Notes: generated from the letters alone by a model not told the origin. DNA of 64,000 nucleotides from Ascoidea asiatica (GCA_001600695.1 BCKQ01000007.1:433607-497606), one strand, 5' to 3'; positions 1-10,506 are shown, counted from the stretch's first letter. Made by a program: numbers and translations.

Positions 1-1194
1 TTAGGTACTTCTTTATTAGCTTTAGCTTCAACTGATGTTGATTCTTCAAATAAATCTTATTATGGTGAAACAAATTTATATTTATTAGGTATTGCAGGTT
101 CAACTTCAACAACTTCTTTAAGAATTTCTTTAGATAGAGAAGGTCCAATTCATGATTTTAATTGGTCTCCAAGTTCAAGAGAATTTGGTGTTATTTATGG
201 TTATATGCCAAGTAAAACTGCATTTTTTGATTCAAGAGGTAATTTATTACATCAATTAAATCAATCACCAAAAAATACAATTTTATTTTCACCTCATGCA
301 AAATTTGTTTTAGTTGCAGGTTTTGGTAATTTACAAGGTACTGTTGATATTTATGATCGTCAACAAAAATTTAAATTAATTACAACTTTTAAAGCTGAAA
401 ATACTTCAGTTTGTCAATGGTCACCAGATGGTAAATATATTTTAACTGCAACAACTTCACCAAGATTAAGAGTTGATAATGGTTTAAAAATTTGGTATGT
501 TAATGGTAAATTAATTTATATAAAAGAATTTAAAGAATTATTATCTGTTAATTGGAGACCACAATCTATTGAATTATTTCCACCAATTAAAAAAGTTTTA
601 GAATCTTCAAATATTCCAATTGAAGATGAATCTGTTAAACTTTATCATATTAATCATCCAATTAAAAAACCATCAAATGGTAATAATTCTTCAAAACCAA
701 AAGGTGCTTATGTTCCACCTCATGCAAGAAATAATTCAAGTAGATCAACTCCAACATCTTTATATCAAAAAGAATTAGAAAAAAATTTAAGTAATAGTAT
801 TGCTATAAGTAATTTTAAACCAGGACCAAAGAAAATTCCTGGAGCCCCAGAACCTGCAGAATCTAAATCAGCTTCAAAGAATCGTAGAAGAAGAGAAAGA
901 AAACAGCAACAACAACAACAAGATGATGAAAAATCTAAAACAAGTGCAAGTAATGGAAATAATAATAATAATGATGATGAAGAAGAAAGAGATAGTAATG
1001 GATTTGTAATTGGAGGAGTTCAATCATTTGAAGAAAAAAAAATTCGTAATTTATTAAAAAAATTAAGAGCTATTGAAACTTTAAAAATGAAACAAGCAGG
1101 TGGTGAAACTTTAGAAGATACACAAGTTTTAAAAATTAAAACAGAAACTAAAGTGAGGGCAGAATTAGAAGAATTTGGTTGGACAGGAAATTAA
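1..1194 (+). CDS. Translation initiation factor eIF2A, 3' part (5' end outside window)
   Basis: The reading frame is open from base 1, so the gene begins left of the window; the ATG at 205 is internal. The 397 visible codons give the end of the WD40/beta-propeller, with motifs such as SPSSREFGVIYGYMP and WSPDGKYILT. A KPKGAYVPPHAR motif follows, then a basic, Gln/Asn/Asp-rich linker. The conserved C-terminal helix contains KKIRNLLKKLRAIETL and KMKQAGGETLEDTQ. This order is that of eIF2A (S. cerevisiae YGR054W). The family binds initiator Met-tRNA and ribosomes and works in alternative initiation in the cytoplasm. The stop is followed by a 1 kb intergenic region before RPL26 on the same strand. 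Identity is secure; only the 5' truncation by the window edge is unusual. Confidence 0.93.
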   Translation, partial: LGTSLLALASTDVDSSNKSYYGETNLYLLGIAGSTSTTSLRISLDREGPIHDFNWSPSSREFGVIYGYMPSKTAFFDSRGNLLHQLNQSPKNTILFSPHAKFVLVAGFGNLQGTVDIYDRQQKFKLITTFKAENTSVCQWSPDGKYILTATTSPRLRVDNGLKIWYVNGKLIYIKEFKELLSVNWRPQSIELFPPIKKVLESSNIPIEDESVKLYHINHPIKKPSNGNNSSKPKGAYVPPHARNNSSRSTPTSLYQKELEKNLSNSIAISNFKPGPKKIPGAPEPAESKSASKNRRRRERKQQQQQQDDEKSKTSASNGNNNNNDDEEERDSNGFVIGGVQSFEEKKIRNLLKKLRAIETLKMKQAGGETLEDTQVLKIKTETKVRAELEEFGWTGN

Positions 1195-1360
1195 TTGAAT
1201 TATTTATTCATTATTTGATTTAATCTAATCTTTTAATTCATTCATACATATAACCTATATACATTCTGTATATATATATAATTATTCTATATCATTAATT
1301 TAGTCATTCTTTAGTCATTTTTTTATTTTGTTATCTGTTTAAATGTTGTTATTTTTATAA

Positions 1361-1390
1361 ATTTTTATCAATTTTTATCAATTTTTATCA
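1361..1390. repeat. 10-bp tandem repeat, 3 copies
   Basis: ATTTTTATCA occurs three times in perfect tandem in the 3' flank of the eIF2A gene. It is a simple-sequence repeat with no evident function. Confidence 0.85.
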
Positions 1391-1898
1391 ATTTTAAAAA
1401 TTTTATAGTCATTTTTTCATTTTATTTAGATTTTTATGATTAATTCATTTCTCTTTTTTAAAATTTCATTTTTATTAGGATATTGATTTCTTTAAAAAAA
1501 AAAAAGGGGAAAAATGAGAATATTCAATAACAATAGCTATTCATCTGAGATTCAAATTCCGTTTGTAATCCATATTATCGAATAGTCAATCGTATTTATC
1601 ATTAATAATAGATGATTTGATCTCTAACCAGAGTAAAGTAACTTTATGATTATTTTTGAATTCCAAATTGGGAAGTTTTAAAATTGATTTGTATCATTTA
1701 CCACATTAATTTAATCAATGATCAAAATTGAAATTTCAAACCCACAAAAGTGGTCTCAGTAATTTATTTATTAAATTATACCGGGTAACCAGTAGTGTTT
1801 TTGCTTTTAACTGTTTTGGGCCGTGTTGTGACTGCGATATTTAATAGTTGCGTATATCTTGTTCTGTAAGCGTAATCATAAGACCATTATATATTTAT

Positions 1899-1904
1899 CA
1901 CGTG
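1899..1904. promoter_or_regulatory. CACGTG E-box upstream of RPL26
   Basis: CACGTG lies about 320 bases upstream of the RPL26 ATG in a locally GC-richer segment. Cbf1 binds this core in yeasts, and Cbf1/Tbf1-type control of ribosomal protein genes is known in several non-Saccharomyces yeasts. Use here is an inference from a single 6-mer. Confidence 0.3.
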
Positions 1905-2224
1905 AAGAGCACAAACTCTCACGATGAAGTTGCTTTTTGTTTGTTCGGCTGACTACGCGGGCAGAGCTTCTTTTAGCTGTTCTGCTTACGCTCTGATTAC
2001 GTGATTGCTTTCTGAACCTTTTCAAGGAAGAGTTTTATTCCAGTGAATATTGAATATGGAATATTGAGCATTGAATATGGAAGAGTGAATGAAGGTGGAA
2101 TATGAAATATTGAATATTGGATATTGGATATTGAATATATTAAAGAATTTATGATAAATTTTGAATTTTAACACCAAATAATAACAGTGATAATAATAAT
2201 AATAATAATAATAATATACTAAAA

Positions 2225-3194
2225 ATGAAGATCAGTCAAGGTATGTTGAATTATAAAAAATGTGAATGATAGAATTAAAATAGGTCATATTCTAAAGATA
2301 TATTATATTCAAATTAAAAAATTAAATAATGAGAAATGTAGAAGAAATTAAAGGAATTTATATTAAGTTAATAAGAAAAGTTATTTGGATTTTTCAATTT
2401 TAAATTTATCTTCTAATGAAAATGAATCAAAAGTTTTCAGGACTGTATTTAAAAGCACTATATAATAAATCGAAAAGGAAATTGAAAAAGTACCATTCGA
2501 AATCTTAAATGGATATAAAGTTCTTGAAGTTTTTTCAAAATTGGCTATTGATTTGAAACTTATCAATAATAGGTTATCAAAAATGTTAAATTAATCATAT
2601 TTCAAGTTCTTTTCGAATTTCTTTTAGAGATTTCATAAAAATAATGAATACATTATTACTAAACAATACAAAGAATCATTATAAGAACTACAGGAATATT
2701 AATATGAATTAAAATATCATAATACCTTTTTACATACTCTTTCAATGACATTCATTTCAAATAATTAATAAAATCTCATCAAAAACTAACAATTTTTTTT
2801 TTTTTTTTTCCAATTTTTTATTAAAATAGACGTTTCAAGTTCTAGAAGAAAAGCTAGAAAAGCTTATTTCACAGCACCATCTTCAATTAGAAGAAAATTA
2901 TTATCTGCTCCATTATCAAAAGAATTACGTGAAGAATATGGTATTAAATCTTTACCAATTAGAAAAGATGATGAAGTTAAAGTTGTTAGAGGTTCAAAAA
3001 AAGGTCAAGAAGGTAAAATTTCTTCAGTTTATAGATTAAAATTTGGTGTTCAAATTACTAAATTAACAAGAGAAAAAGCAAATGGTGCTTCTGTTCCATT
3101 AAATATTCATCCTTCAAAAGTTGTTATTACTAAATTACATTTAGATAAAGATAGAAAAGCTTTAATTGTTAAAAAAGGTGGTAAATCTGAATAA
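2225..3194 (+). CDS. RPL26: 60S ribosomal protein L26 (uL24), two exons
   Basis: Exon 1 is 2225-2240 and exon 2 is 2830-3194. They join as [19 protein letters not shown] to give 126 residues, against 127 in S. cerevisiae Rpl26. The donor is GTATGT, the acceptor AATAG, and an AACTAAC branch-point-like sequence lies at 2784-2790 before a long T tract. The intron is 589 bases and interrupts the gene after five complete codons and one base, as ribosomal-protein introns commonly do near the start codon. Exon 2 carries the KOW-type segment ([26 protein letters not shown]) typical of uL24. The protein sits near the polypeptide exit tunnel of the large subunit. Identity is certain; splice sites are read from sequence and fit frame and family exactly. 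Confidence 0.96.
2241..2829 (+). other. RPL26 spliceosomal intron (589 nt)
   Basis: The intron starts with the canonical yeast donor GTATGT and ends ATAG. A TACTAAAC-like sequence occurs at about 2657, but the better placed branch point is AACTAAC at 2784-2790, about 40 bases before the acceptor with a poly-T tract between. I see no convincing snoRNA inside it; a short reverse-strand ORF is probably chance. Confidence 0.9.
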
Positions 3195-3662
3195 ATATTA
3201 AATTATTAAATAATTATTAACTAATCAATCAAATAAATCAATTTTTATATCTATTTGTAGTTAAATAAAATAAAATAAAATCTTATTTATTGAAAATAAA
3301 TGTAATAATGTATTCTAATTTCAAGTTCTTTTTTAATCTAAAATACTAATTTGTAAGTCTTTCTTTCAACTCTTGATCATTTCTACATTATTTTGATAAT
3401 TATAGTACATTTATTTAAAATTATTTATTTTTTAAACAGAAAAAGAGAAAAAAGAAAATAAAAAATGATTGAAAAACAAAAATAAAAAAAACTTAATGAA
3501 ATAAATAATAAAAAATGTTTAAAAAGTATATGAAAATGTATTTTATTGTAATTTACTGTATTTGAATGAAATGAAATGTTTTTCCCACTTTGTTTTGTTT
3601 CATTTTGTTTATATGATAATTGATATGCTATAGAAATTGATTTTTTAATAAAATATTTAAAA

Positions 3663-4562
3663 TTAAAACTTTTTTCTCATTTTTTGAACTTTTTTATATT
3701 GACCTCTACCACTATTTTGAGTTTGTTGAATTTCAGAATATTTTCTCTTGAAATATGATTTTTTATCATTGTCTAACATTATTTCTTGTAATAAAGATCT
3801 TGATTTGATTTTTTTATTTGGATTTAAATTTAAATTAATATTTGAATCAATAATTGTACCCATTTGAAAAAATTTTGGAATTTGCCATTTATCTTTTTTA
3901 TAAAATCTTTTTGGATCTAAAGCATTTCTTTGTTGTAATAAAATTAAATCTCTTTTAATATCTTTTGTAATTTCAGGTTTTGACATATTAAACCATTGAT
4001 CACCAGAATCGTTTGGATCCATTTTTAATTTCTTTTTCTCAGATTTGGTTAATGGTTTTCCTAAATTATTTTTGGAATTTTGAATTTCTTTTGTTTTTTT
4101 AATATTTTCATTAATATCTTTTTTTGCCATAATTAAATAATCTTTTTCTCCAAAAGTTTTATCATAATGACGTTTTTCTAAGGTTGAAATTAAAAGTTTT
4201 TTAGGTAATGAATTTATTGAATTTTGAATTGAACTTAATGAATCTTTTTCCAATGTTAAAGAATTGGAACTTGCATTTGAATTATTTGAATTAATATTTG
4301 TTTTTAATAAACTAAATAAATCATCCATTTGTAAATTATTGAAATCTTCTGCATTACTTGTATTTATCAAATTATTATTCATTGAAGAAACAGTTGTAGT
4401 AGTTATAGAAGATTGAGTATCAGAATCTTCACTTTGATGAGCATAGCTTGTTATTGATTCTGTAGTTGACTCTATGGTTGAAGAATCAGATAAAACAGCA
4501 GAAGCAGCAGCAGCAGCAGAATTGATAGAATCCTGAGTAGCAGATTCTTGGAATGTCAGCAT
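3663..4562 (-). CDS. FCF2: Pre-rRNA processing protein Fcf2-like
   Basis: The protein has 299 residues, against about 217 in S. cerevisiae; the extra length is a Ser/Thr/Asn-rich N-terminus over roughly the first 115 residues. The conserved Fcf2 domain fills the C-terminal half. It has LPKKLLISTLEKRHYDKTFG, then WFNMSKPEITKDIKRDL (from residue 190), then RNALDPKRFYKKDKWQIPKFFQ and YFKRKYSEIQ. The family is a nucleolar SSU-processome component needed for cleavage of the 35S pre-rRNA at A0, A1 and A2. The C-terminus is Lys-rich (KKVQKMRKKF). The ATG at 4562 is the first in frame. The next gene to the right, the GATA-like gene, is also on the minus strand. Confidence 0.9.
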   Translation of the reverse strand: MLTFQESATQDSINSAAAAASAVLSDSSTIESTTESITSYAHQSEDSDTQSSITTTTVSSMNNNLINTSNAEDFNNLQMDDLFSLLKTNINSNNSNASSNSLTLEKDSLSSIQNSINSLPKKLLISTLEKRHYDKTFGEKDYLIMAKKDINENIKKTKEIQNSKNNLGKPLTKSEKKKLKMDPNDSGDQWFNMSKPEITKDIKRDLILLQQRNALDPKRFYKKDKWQIPKFFQMGTIIDSNINLNLNPNKKIKSRSLLQEIMLDNDKKSYFKRKYSEIQQTQNSGRGQYKKVQKMRKKF

Positions 4563-5067
4563 ATCGTTTATATATCAACACTTGAATAAAGCAATTAGGA
4601 AATAAATCTATCTGGAAATAATATAATAAATAATACAATAAACTACTTCTTCTGTTTCCTTCTCGTTGCTTTTCGATCCCTCTGCTGAAAAAGACTTGCA
4701 CTTTTCTACGCTTTTCTCGCTTTGGAGTCTTCGCAGTCTCAGCAACGTTCTTTTTTGAGGAAATAAAATAAAATAATTTTTTTTTATTAGAGACTCACGT
4801 GATGAATGCTCATCCACAACATGTTTATTTAAGGGTACGAGGCGCAGTTAAATGATGGCTGGTGATTTTGAAATAAGGACTCCCCCAGAACTGGCTTTGA
4901 ATTGAATATAAATATAAAACTAACAGTCAAATTTTTATACTACTTTTGATATTTAAAACAACAGTTTCTTATATACTGTATATATATAGTTATAGAAAGT
5001 GAAATGAATTAAAATAAATTAAAAGGTCTATGAAAAGAACAAGAATTGAACAAGATCACAAATATTA
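4563..5067. other. FCF2 upstream region
   Basis: Short minus-strand ORFs overlap here but look like chance products of a pyrimidine-rich segment (about 4640-4760). CACGTG occurs at about 4795. The rest is AT-rich, with an ATACTGTAT motif at 4973-4981. I see no gene. Confidence 0.5.
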
Positions 5068-6491
5068 TCAATATTTTTTTTCAGTATTATTAAACAGTCT
5101 ACTATACTCCAACCATTTTGAATAAATTTCTTCTTCAGTAAATCTTACATGTTTTGATCTATAAAATAGTTTTTCTTTTTTTTGAAATATCATAATGTCA
5201 TAAGCTTCACTCGCATAATTTTTCACTATATTCTCATAAAATTCTCCACATTTTTTACAAAAATCTAGTGATCCTGAATATCCCATCATCCATTTAAGAG
5301 GATTTGATCTATTACATTGAGTACATCTTGCTATAGAACCATTTTTAAGTCTAGACTTTTTCATTTTTGTTTTGGATCTTAATCCGAAATTTGGATCATC
5401 AGGAGTTTTTTTGCTTGTACTAGGAAGAATAAACTTTAAATACTTTGGTTCAGGTTGGGAATAATCTGATGTGGAATGAAAAGGTTGACAATAATTAGAA
5501 ATCTTAGGGAAAGTATTGAAATATTGATTATAAGCATTATTTGTATTATTGTTAAACATTGGATTTATATTTGAAGGTTGTGTAGTGGAATTTATTGGTA
5601 ATGTTTTCTCAACTGTTTCTGACTTTAATTCATAATTTATAGGACATTGTGGATGATTAATCGGTTCAGAAATGCTTTGATGTTGTTGTTGTTGTTGTTT
5701 TTGATCAAAAAACTGGCCATTGATAGAAACACATTTTTTTTTCACTTTTGATAAATCTGTATTATTATCGGTTTTAAATTTATAATTATTTTGAAGTGTA
5801 GATATTGGGTGAGCAATAGAAATATCATTTTTAGCAAGCACAGGATTTATTGAAGAATCATTAGATTGAACTTTTTCTTCTTTTTCTTCTTTTTCTTTAC
5901 CTTTATTTTTAATTTTAGTTTTAGTTTTAGTTTCATTTTCCTTTTTAGTTATTCCAATATATTTTGGAGGTAAAATATTTTTTTTAGTTATAAGATAATT
6001 TTTTAAACTATATTTAGAACTACTAATAATTTTTTTATTAGAATTAAAATCAAAATGATGTAATAACGTACTTATTTGAGTAGTTTTAAAGGTAGGAGCT
6101 AAAGGTGGTGGTATAGCTTTGAAATAATTTAAATTTTTAAATATTGTAGTATTAGGATTATTTATTTGATTTATTAGTATATTATTATCAATATTATTAT
6201 TAATAATAATATTATTATTATTATTATTAATATTATTATTATTATTATTAATATTATTATTATAAGAATTATCATTATTATAAGTATTACTATTATAAAA
6301 ATTATCATTATTATAAATATTACTAGCATAAATATTATTATTATCAATTCTATCTTGTTTTATAAATTGTACATCAGAATTATCAGACTTACCAGACTTA
6401 TCAGATTCTTCAGATTCCTCAGATTCATTGGATTCATTGGATTCATTGGATTCATCAGATTGAGGCTCAAGAGTGTTATTGATAACATGAC

Positions 6492-6536
<45 letters not shown>

Positions 6537-7056
6537 GATAATAGTTATAATCATAGTTATTCCCATAGTTATTATCAATAGAATTTGAGATTGAATTAGA
6601 TGCTGAAGAAATATTTTGATTATTTAATAATTGAGAAGAAGTACCAACACTATCTCTAAGTTGATTTGTAGGAATTATAAAGTTTTCTTGATTATAATTA
6701 TCTATGTTGAATTGATTAATTTGATATGGTTGATAATATTGATTATGTTGATTATATTCATCATATTGATCAAACTGATTAGATATATCAAATTGATTTG
6801 TTTGATAAGAAAAAGCATTTTCAGTATTTTCAGTATTTTCAATATTTTCAATATTTCGATAAGGTTGATTATTTTGAAAAGTTAAAACTGGAACAGGAAC
6901 TGGAGCAGAAGCAGGAGATAAATAATGAGAATTATTTAAATTATTAGGTACTTGAGTTATACTTTGTTGATTTGAATAATTGAAATTTTGTTTAGATGAG
7001 TAATTTATTTTATTATTTTGATTTATATATTGATTTTTATAATTATTTTGTTCCAT
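5068..7056 (-). CDS. Asn-rich protein with divergent GATA-type zinc finger
   Basis: The 662-residue protein is dominated by Asn/Gln/Ser/Tyr low complexity. A run of Asn is encoded by AAT repeats near residues 170-190, and Ser-Asn-Glu and Glu-Glu repeats follow. Near the C-terminus, residues 578-603 have the spacing Cys-X2-Cys-X18-Cys-X2-Cys (CTQC ... CKKC), which is that of GATA-type fingers. The usual TPLWR core is replaced by NPLKWMM, so DNA-site preference cannot be assumed. After the finger come a basic/aromatic tail and a short Glu/Lys-rich end. A Lys-rich patch (residues about 375-395) could serve as a nuclear localisation signal. It most resembles fungal nuclear regulators of the GATA/Ash1 class. 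I cannot assign an orthologue and give no symbol. Role as a transcription regulator is an inference. Confidence 0.7.
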
Positions 7057-7789
7057 TTTTTTTCAAATAAAAAACTAAAAAATATGCAAATAACATATTT
7101 TATTAGCAAGAATTTAAGTAAATTAATTTAAATAAAAGAATTTGATATTTTTTTAACAATTGAATTTTTTTTTTTATTATTTAAGATGTTGAATTAACCA
7201 AATTAAAAGAATAAAAGGCTTTCCTAATATATATTTTTTGAATAATAAATAGAATACTCTACTTTTTCAATAAGGATATAGTATATACTAGTAATATGAT
7301 ATTCCATTGACAATACTTCATTGTATCAGCTATAAACAAAGATCATGTTGATTCAGTAGTGGGTTTTAAAAAACATAGCTGTGAATTAATCTCATTAACA
7401 TTGTTGTATATATTGGATTTAGTCTTTGGTCTTTGTTTTCATTCAAACCACAAAAGAAAATAAGTGAAGAATTGGAGAGAATAGCCCATTTTAGTTACTT
7501 TTCTATTCCTAAAGAGAGTGGTCTCTTATTGAATAAGAATGAAAGAATCATTTATTTACAGTACTCTATCTTAAAGGATTCACTCTGTCTTATCCAATTC
7601 TGGGTTTGATTCATCATTTCAATACTTCCAAAATATGAATTTATCAATAATTATTTATCAGTAAATTATTGTATTTTATCAACTATTGTTTATTTTTATA
7701 CGTATTTAACTTTTGCCGACAAATTCGGTTACTGTCAAACAATAAAAATAAAAAAAAAAAAATAAGTAAGTAAGAAAGAAAAAAAGGAT
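7057..7789. other. Intergenic region left of tRNA-Ile
   Basis: It is AT-rich with no credible ORF. It includes the promoter of the GATA-like gene at its left end and an A-run at about 7741-7765 (T-run on the minus strand) that should terminate Pol III transcription of the tRNA. Confidence 0.5.
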
Positions 7790-7862
7790 GGTCCCTAGCA
7801 GGATCGAACTGCTGATCCCCGCGTTATTAGCACGATGCCTTAACCAACTGGGCCAAGGGACC
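7790..7862 (-). tRNA. tRNA-Ile (anticodon AAT)
   Basis: The reverse complement folds as a standard 73-nt tRNA without intron. The acceptor pairs GGTCCCT with AGGGACC, the loop CTAATAA gives anticodon AAT, and the T arm contains GTTCGATCC (B box). The sequence is close to yeast tRNA-Ile(AAU). A T-rich terminator follows on the minus strand. Confidence 0.97.
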
Positions 7863-8200
7863 TTTCCTGTTGGAAACAGTTATTTTACAATTTCTTGTTC
7901 ACTACAGATAAACACCACTCTAGGACACATTTTCTGTCCCTGGATGTCCTGTATATATAATTGTTTTGTCTCTGATTACATCAGCACCCACTCCCATGGC
8001 TCCTTCCCCGGCTCTTTGTCTGCTTCGTCTCTCTCGAACTCCCAGAACATTCGCTTTGAACATTCGCATCAAACTTTTGTATTTACTTTCCCAGTCAATT
8101 CTGGGCTCGAGGTTTACCAGCAATCTTGACTGGAGTTTTGCTTTGATTCCACTCCAAATTTTAGGTTAGGGTCTAAAGGCTTAGCGTATTTCATCTTTTA
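7863..8200. other. GC-richer block upstream of tRNA-Ile with nested inverted repeat
   Basis: This block is visibly richer in G+C than its surroundings and contains overlapping short ORFs on both strands with no family resemblance that I recognise. An 8-bp inverted repeat, CCAGTCAA (8091-8098) and TTGACTGG (8126-8133), encloses a second short pairing, CTGG/CCAG. In so AT-rich a genome such a block may be a structured non-coding RNA or a strong regulatory region. Its identity is unknown. Confidence 0.35.
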
Positions 8201-8596
8201 GAGCAACTAGTTTCACTTCCTAAATTTTCACCTGTTTTTAGTCAATTCATGCTTAAATTCATGAAAAAACTAAAAAAGAATGCTTGTTTTATTCCATATT
8301 ATATTTGCTATTCCATTCAATTCTATAGATTCTATCAATTGATTATGTTTTACATAATATTTACATAATGTTTACATAATGTTTACATCATTTGTAATTA
8401 AAATATTTATTTAATTCTGATAATTTAAATCAGTCCTGTTTTGTTGTTTTTCTTTTCTATTTTTTCTTCAAAAGGAAAGTAAAATATATATTCTTTTTTT
8501 TTTTTCTTCTTTTTATTATTATTTGAATCTACATACTTTAAAAAATTCAAATAGTTATAGAATACTTTTAATATACCTTATATATAAAATTTAAAA
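8201..8596. other. PNS1 upstream region
   Basis: AT-rich promoter region. A short degenerate tandem repeat (TTTACATAAT-type units) lies at about 8348-8389, and poly-T tracts follow. No gene seen. Confidence 0.5.
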
Positions 8597-10246
8597 ATGG
8601 AATATAATAGACCAGCTGTAGAAGTACCTTCTCAATCCAATCAAAATAATAATCAAGAGAATTCTCAAGAGAATAATTATTCTCAAAAACAACAATCAAA
8701 TTCAAAAAATTATAATAATAATCAAAATTTACAACCAAATAATAGTTCAAAAGATAGTGGTAGTCAAAATTATAATGATAATAATGATAATAATAACTAT
8801 GAAAAACCAATAAATTCAGAAAATTTTGAAGAATCTTTTAAAACAAAAAATAAATTTCATGATATTCCATTCACTATTTTTTTTTTACTTGTTTTATCTG
8901 GTTTTATTGCAATTTCAATTATTACTTTAAGATCTTATTCAAAAACTTATTCATTTCAAGGTAATAGTATTTATGATTCTTCAAATTCTTCATCTTTAGA
9001 TACAAATGCTGTAATTTGTTTAATTTTTGTAACTGTTATTGCATTAATTTTTGCAATTTTAACAATGATTCTTGCAAGATCTTATCCAAAAAAATTTATA
9101 ATTATTGGTTTAATTACAAATATTATTTTTTCAATTGGTACTGCAATTGCATATTTTATTATGAAATATTGGTCCGCAGCTATAGTTTTTTTAATATTTG
9201 GTTTATTTTCTGCTTGGATTTATTGGAGTTGGAGAAGTAGAATTCCATTATCTGCAACAATTTTAACAATAATTATTAATGTAATGAAAGATCATCCAAT
9301 AGTTTTATGGATTTCATTTTTAGGTGCTTTAATATCTTCTGCTTTTGCAGTATTATTATCAACAACAATTGTTGCAACTTATATAAAATATGATAATAAA
9401 TCAAATAATCCTGGTTGTTCAGTATCTGGTGGTTCATGTTCAAATGCAAAATTAATTGGAATTTTAGTTTTTATAATTTTTTCAGGTTATTATATTTCTG
9501 AAGTTATAAAAAATATAATTCATTCAACAATTTCTGGAATTTATGGAACTTGGTATTACCTTTCAAAATCTGATCAAGGTTATCCAAAACATCCTGCTTT
9601 AGGTGCATTTAAAAGAATAATTTTATATTCTTTTGGTTCAATTTGTTTTGGATCTTTAATTGTTGCAATTATTGAAAGTTTTAGACAATTAATTAATATT
9701 GCAAAACAAAATGCAATTAATACTGGTGATAATTTTTCTGCAATTTTTTTATGTTGTTTAGATTTATTAATTGGTATAATTCAATGGATTGCAAGATATT
9801 TTAATCATTATGCTTATTCATATATTGCTTTATATGGTGGTTCATATATTAATGCTGCAAAAAATACTTGGAAATTAACAAAAATCAAAGGTATTGATGC
9901 TTTAATTAATGATTCTTTAATTGGTACTTCATTATCAATGTTTTCATTATTTAATGGTTATATTACATGTTTATTTACATTTTTATGGTTAAGATTAACA
10001 AAACCAAATTATAATAATTCAAATAGTTTTTATTTACCTTTAATGGCATTTTCTTTTTTAATTAGTGGACAAATTATGTTAATTACAACAACTGTTATTA
10101 CTAGTGGTACAAGTACTTTTTTCATTTCTTTAGCAAAAGATCCTGAAGTTTTCAAATCTTCTTATCCAAATGAATTTGATCAAATTTTTAAAAATTATCC
10201 TCAAGTTATGAATAAATTAATGGATACTCATGCAGAAGCTGTTTGA
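8597..10246 (+). CDS. PNS1: Choline transporter-like protein, Pns1 type
   Basis: The 549-residue protein has a Gln/Asn-rich hydrophilic N-terminus (about 85 residues). About ten hydrophobic membrane segments follow, starting with FTIFFLLVLSGFIAISIITL. Length matches S. cerevisiae Pns1 (539). Family-specific stretches include KHPALGAFKR, YSFGSICFGSLIVAIIESFRQ, YSYIALYGGSYINAAKNTW and the following NDSLIGTSLSMFSLFNGY. The CTL family is named for choline transport in animals; Pns1 is a plasma-membrane protein in yeast whose substrate is not settled. The ATG at 8597 is preceded by AAAA, a favourable yeast context. Two internal Cys near residues 275-282 lie in an extracellular-type loop. Identity is secure, substrate unknown. 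Confidence 0.92.
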   Translation: MEYNRPAVEVPSQSNQNNNQENSQENNYSQKQQSNSKNYNNNQNLQPNNSSKDSGSQNYNDNNDNNNYEKPINSENFEESFKTKNKFHDIPFTIFFLLVLSGFIAISIITLRSYSKTYSFQGNSIYDSSNSSSLDTNAVICLIFVTVIALIFAILTMILARSYPKKFIIIGLITNIIFSIGTAIAYFIMKYWSAAIVFLIFGLFSAWIYWSWRSRIPLSATILTIIINVMKDHPIVLWISFLGALISSAFAVLLSTTIVATYIKYDNKSNNPGCSVSGGSCSNAKLIGILVFIIFSGYYISEVIKNIIHSTISGIYGTWYYLSKSDQGYPKHPALGAFKRIILYSFGSICFGSLIVAIIESFRQLINIAKQNAINTGDNFSAIFLCCLDLLIGIIQWIARYFNHYAYSYIALYGGSYINAAKNTWKLTKIKGIDALINDSLIGTSLSMFSLFNGYITCLFTFLWLRLTKPNYNNSNSFYLPLMAFSFLISGQIMLITTTVITSGTSTFFISLAKDPEVFKSSYPNEFDQIFKNYPQVMNKLMDTHAEAV

Positions 10247-10407
10247 AATTTACCTTATTTATCTTTTTATTCTATATCTATTTATATACAGTATATTAAT
10301 ATATATTTATTCTATAATAAATTACCTTTACATTAATATTAATATTAATAAATTTAACAACACCCACAAAGACGGTCTCAGTGCAACTTTAATACAATTA
10401 CAGGACT

Positions 10408-10437
10408 TGTCCTATATTCAAAATAATATATAGGACA
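10408..10437. repeat. Perfect 10-bp inverted repeat in PNS1 3' flank
   Basis: TGTCCTATAT at 10408-10417 is exactly complementary to ATATAGGACA at 10428-10437, with a 10-base loop. It lies about 160 bases past the PNS1 stop, so it may fold in the 3' UTR or act as a palindromic protein site. Confidence 0.7.
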
Positions 10438-10470
10438 GACCTGCCTCAAACCACCGCCAAATGCAGCACT

Positions 10471-10506
10471 TCACCAAATTCACCAAATTCACCAAATTCA
10501 TCAAAT
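10471..10506. repeat. 9-bp tandem repeat (TCACCAAAT), 4 copies
   Basis: Three exact copies and a fourth with one change (TCATCAAAT). Simple repeat in the intergenic region. Confidence 0.85.

Larger units (their letters stand above)
1195..2224. other. Intergenic region eIF2A-RPL26 with repeats and RPL26 promoter
   Basis: I see no convincing ORF here. It holds three exact copies of a 10-base unit (ATTTTTATCA, 1361-1390). A more GC-rich stretch at about 1780-2010 is probably the RPL26 promoter. A degenerate GAATATTGA-type repeat array lies at about 2044-2139, and an AAT microsatellite just before the RPL26 start. Confidence 0.6.

Noticed and set aside
6355-6588. Poly-Ile and poly-Met/Ile ORFs over AAT repeats
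   Set aside because: They are alternative-frame readings of the Asn and Ser-Asn-Glu repeats of the GATA-like protein gene.
7788-8169. Overlapping ORFs of 67-113 codons on both strands next to tRNA-Ile
   Set aside because: One starts inside the tRNA, none shows a family, and composition is explained by a GC-richer block that prolongs open frames.
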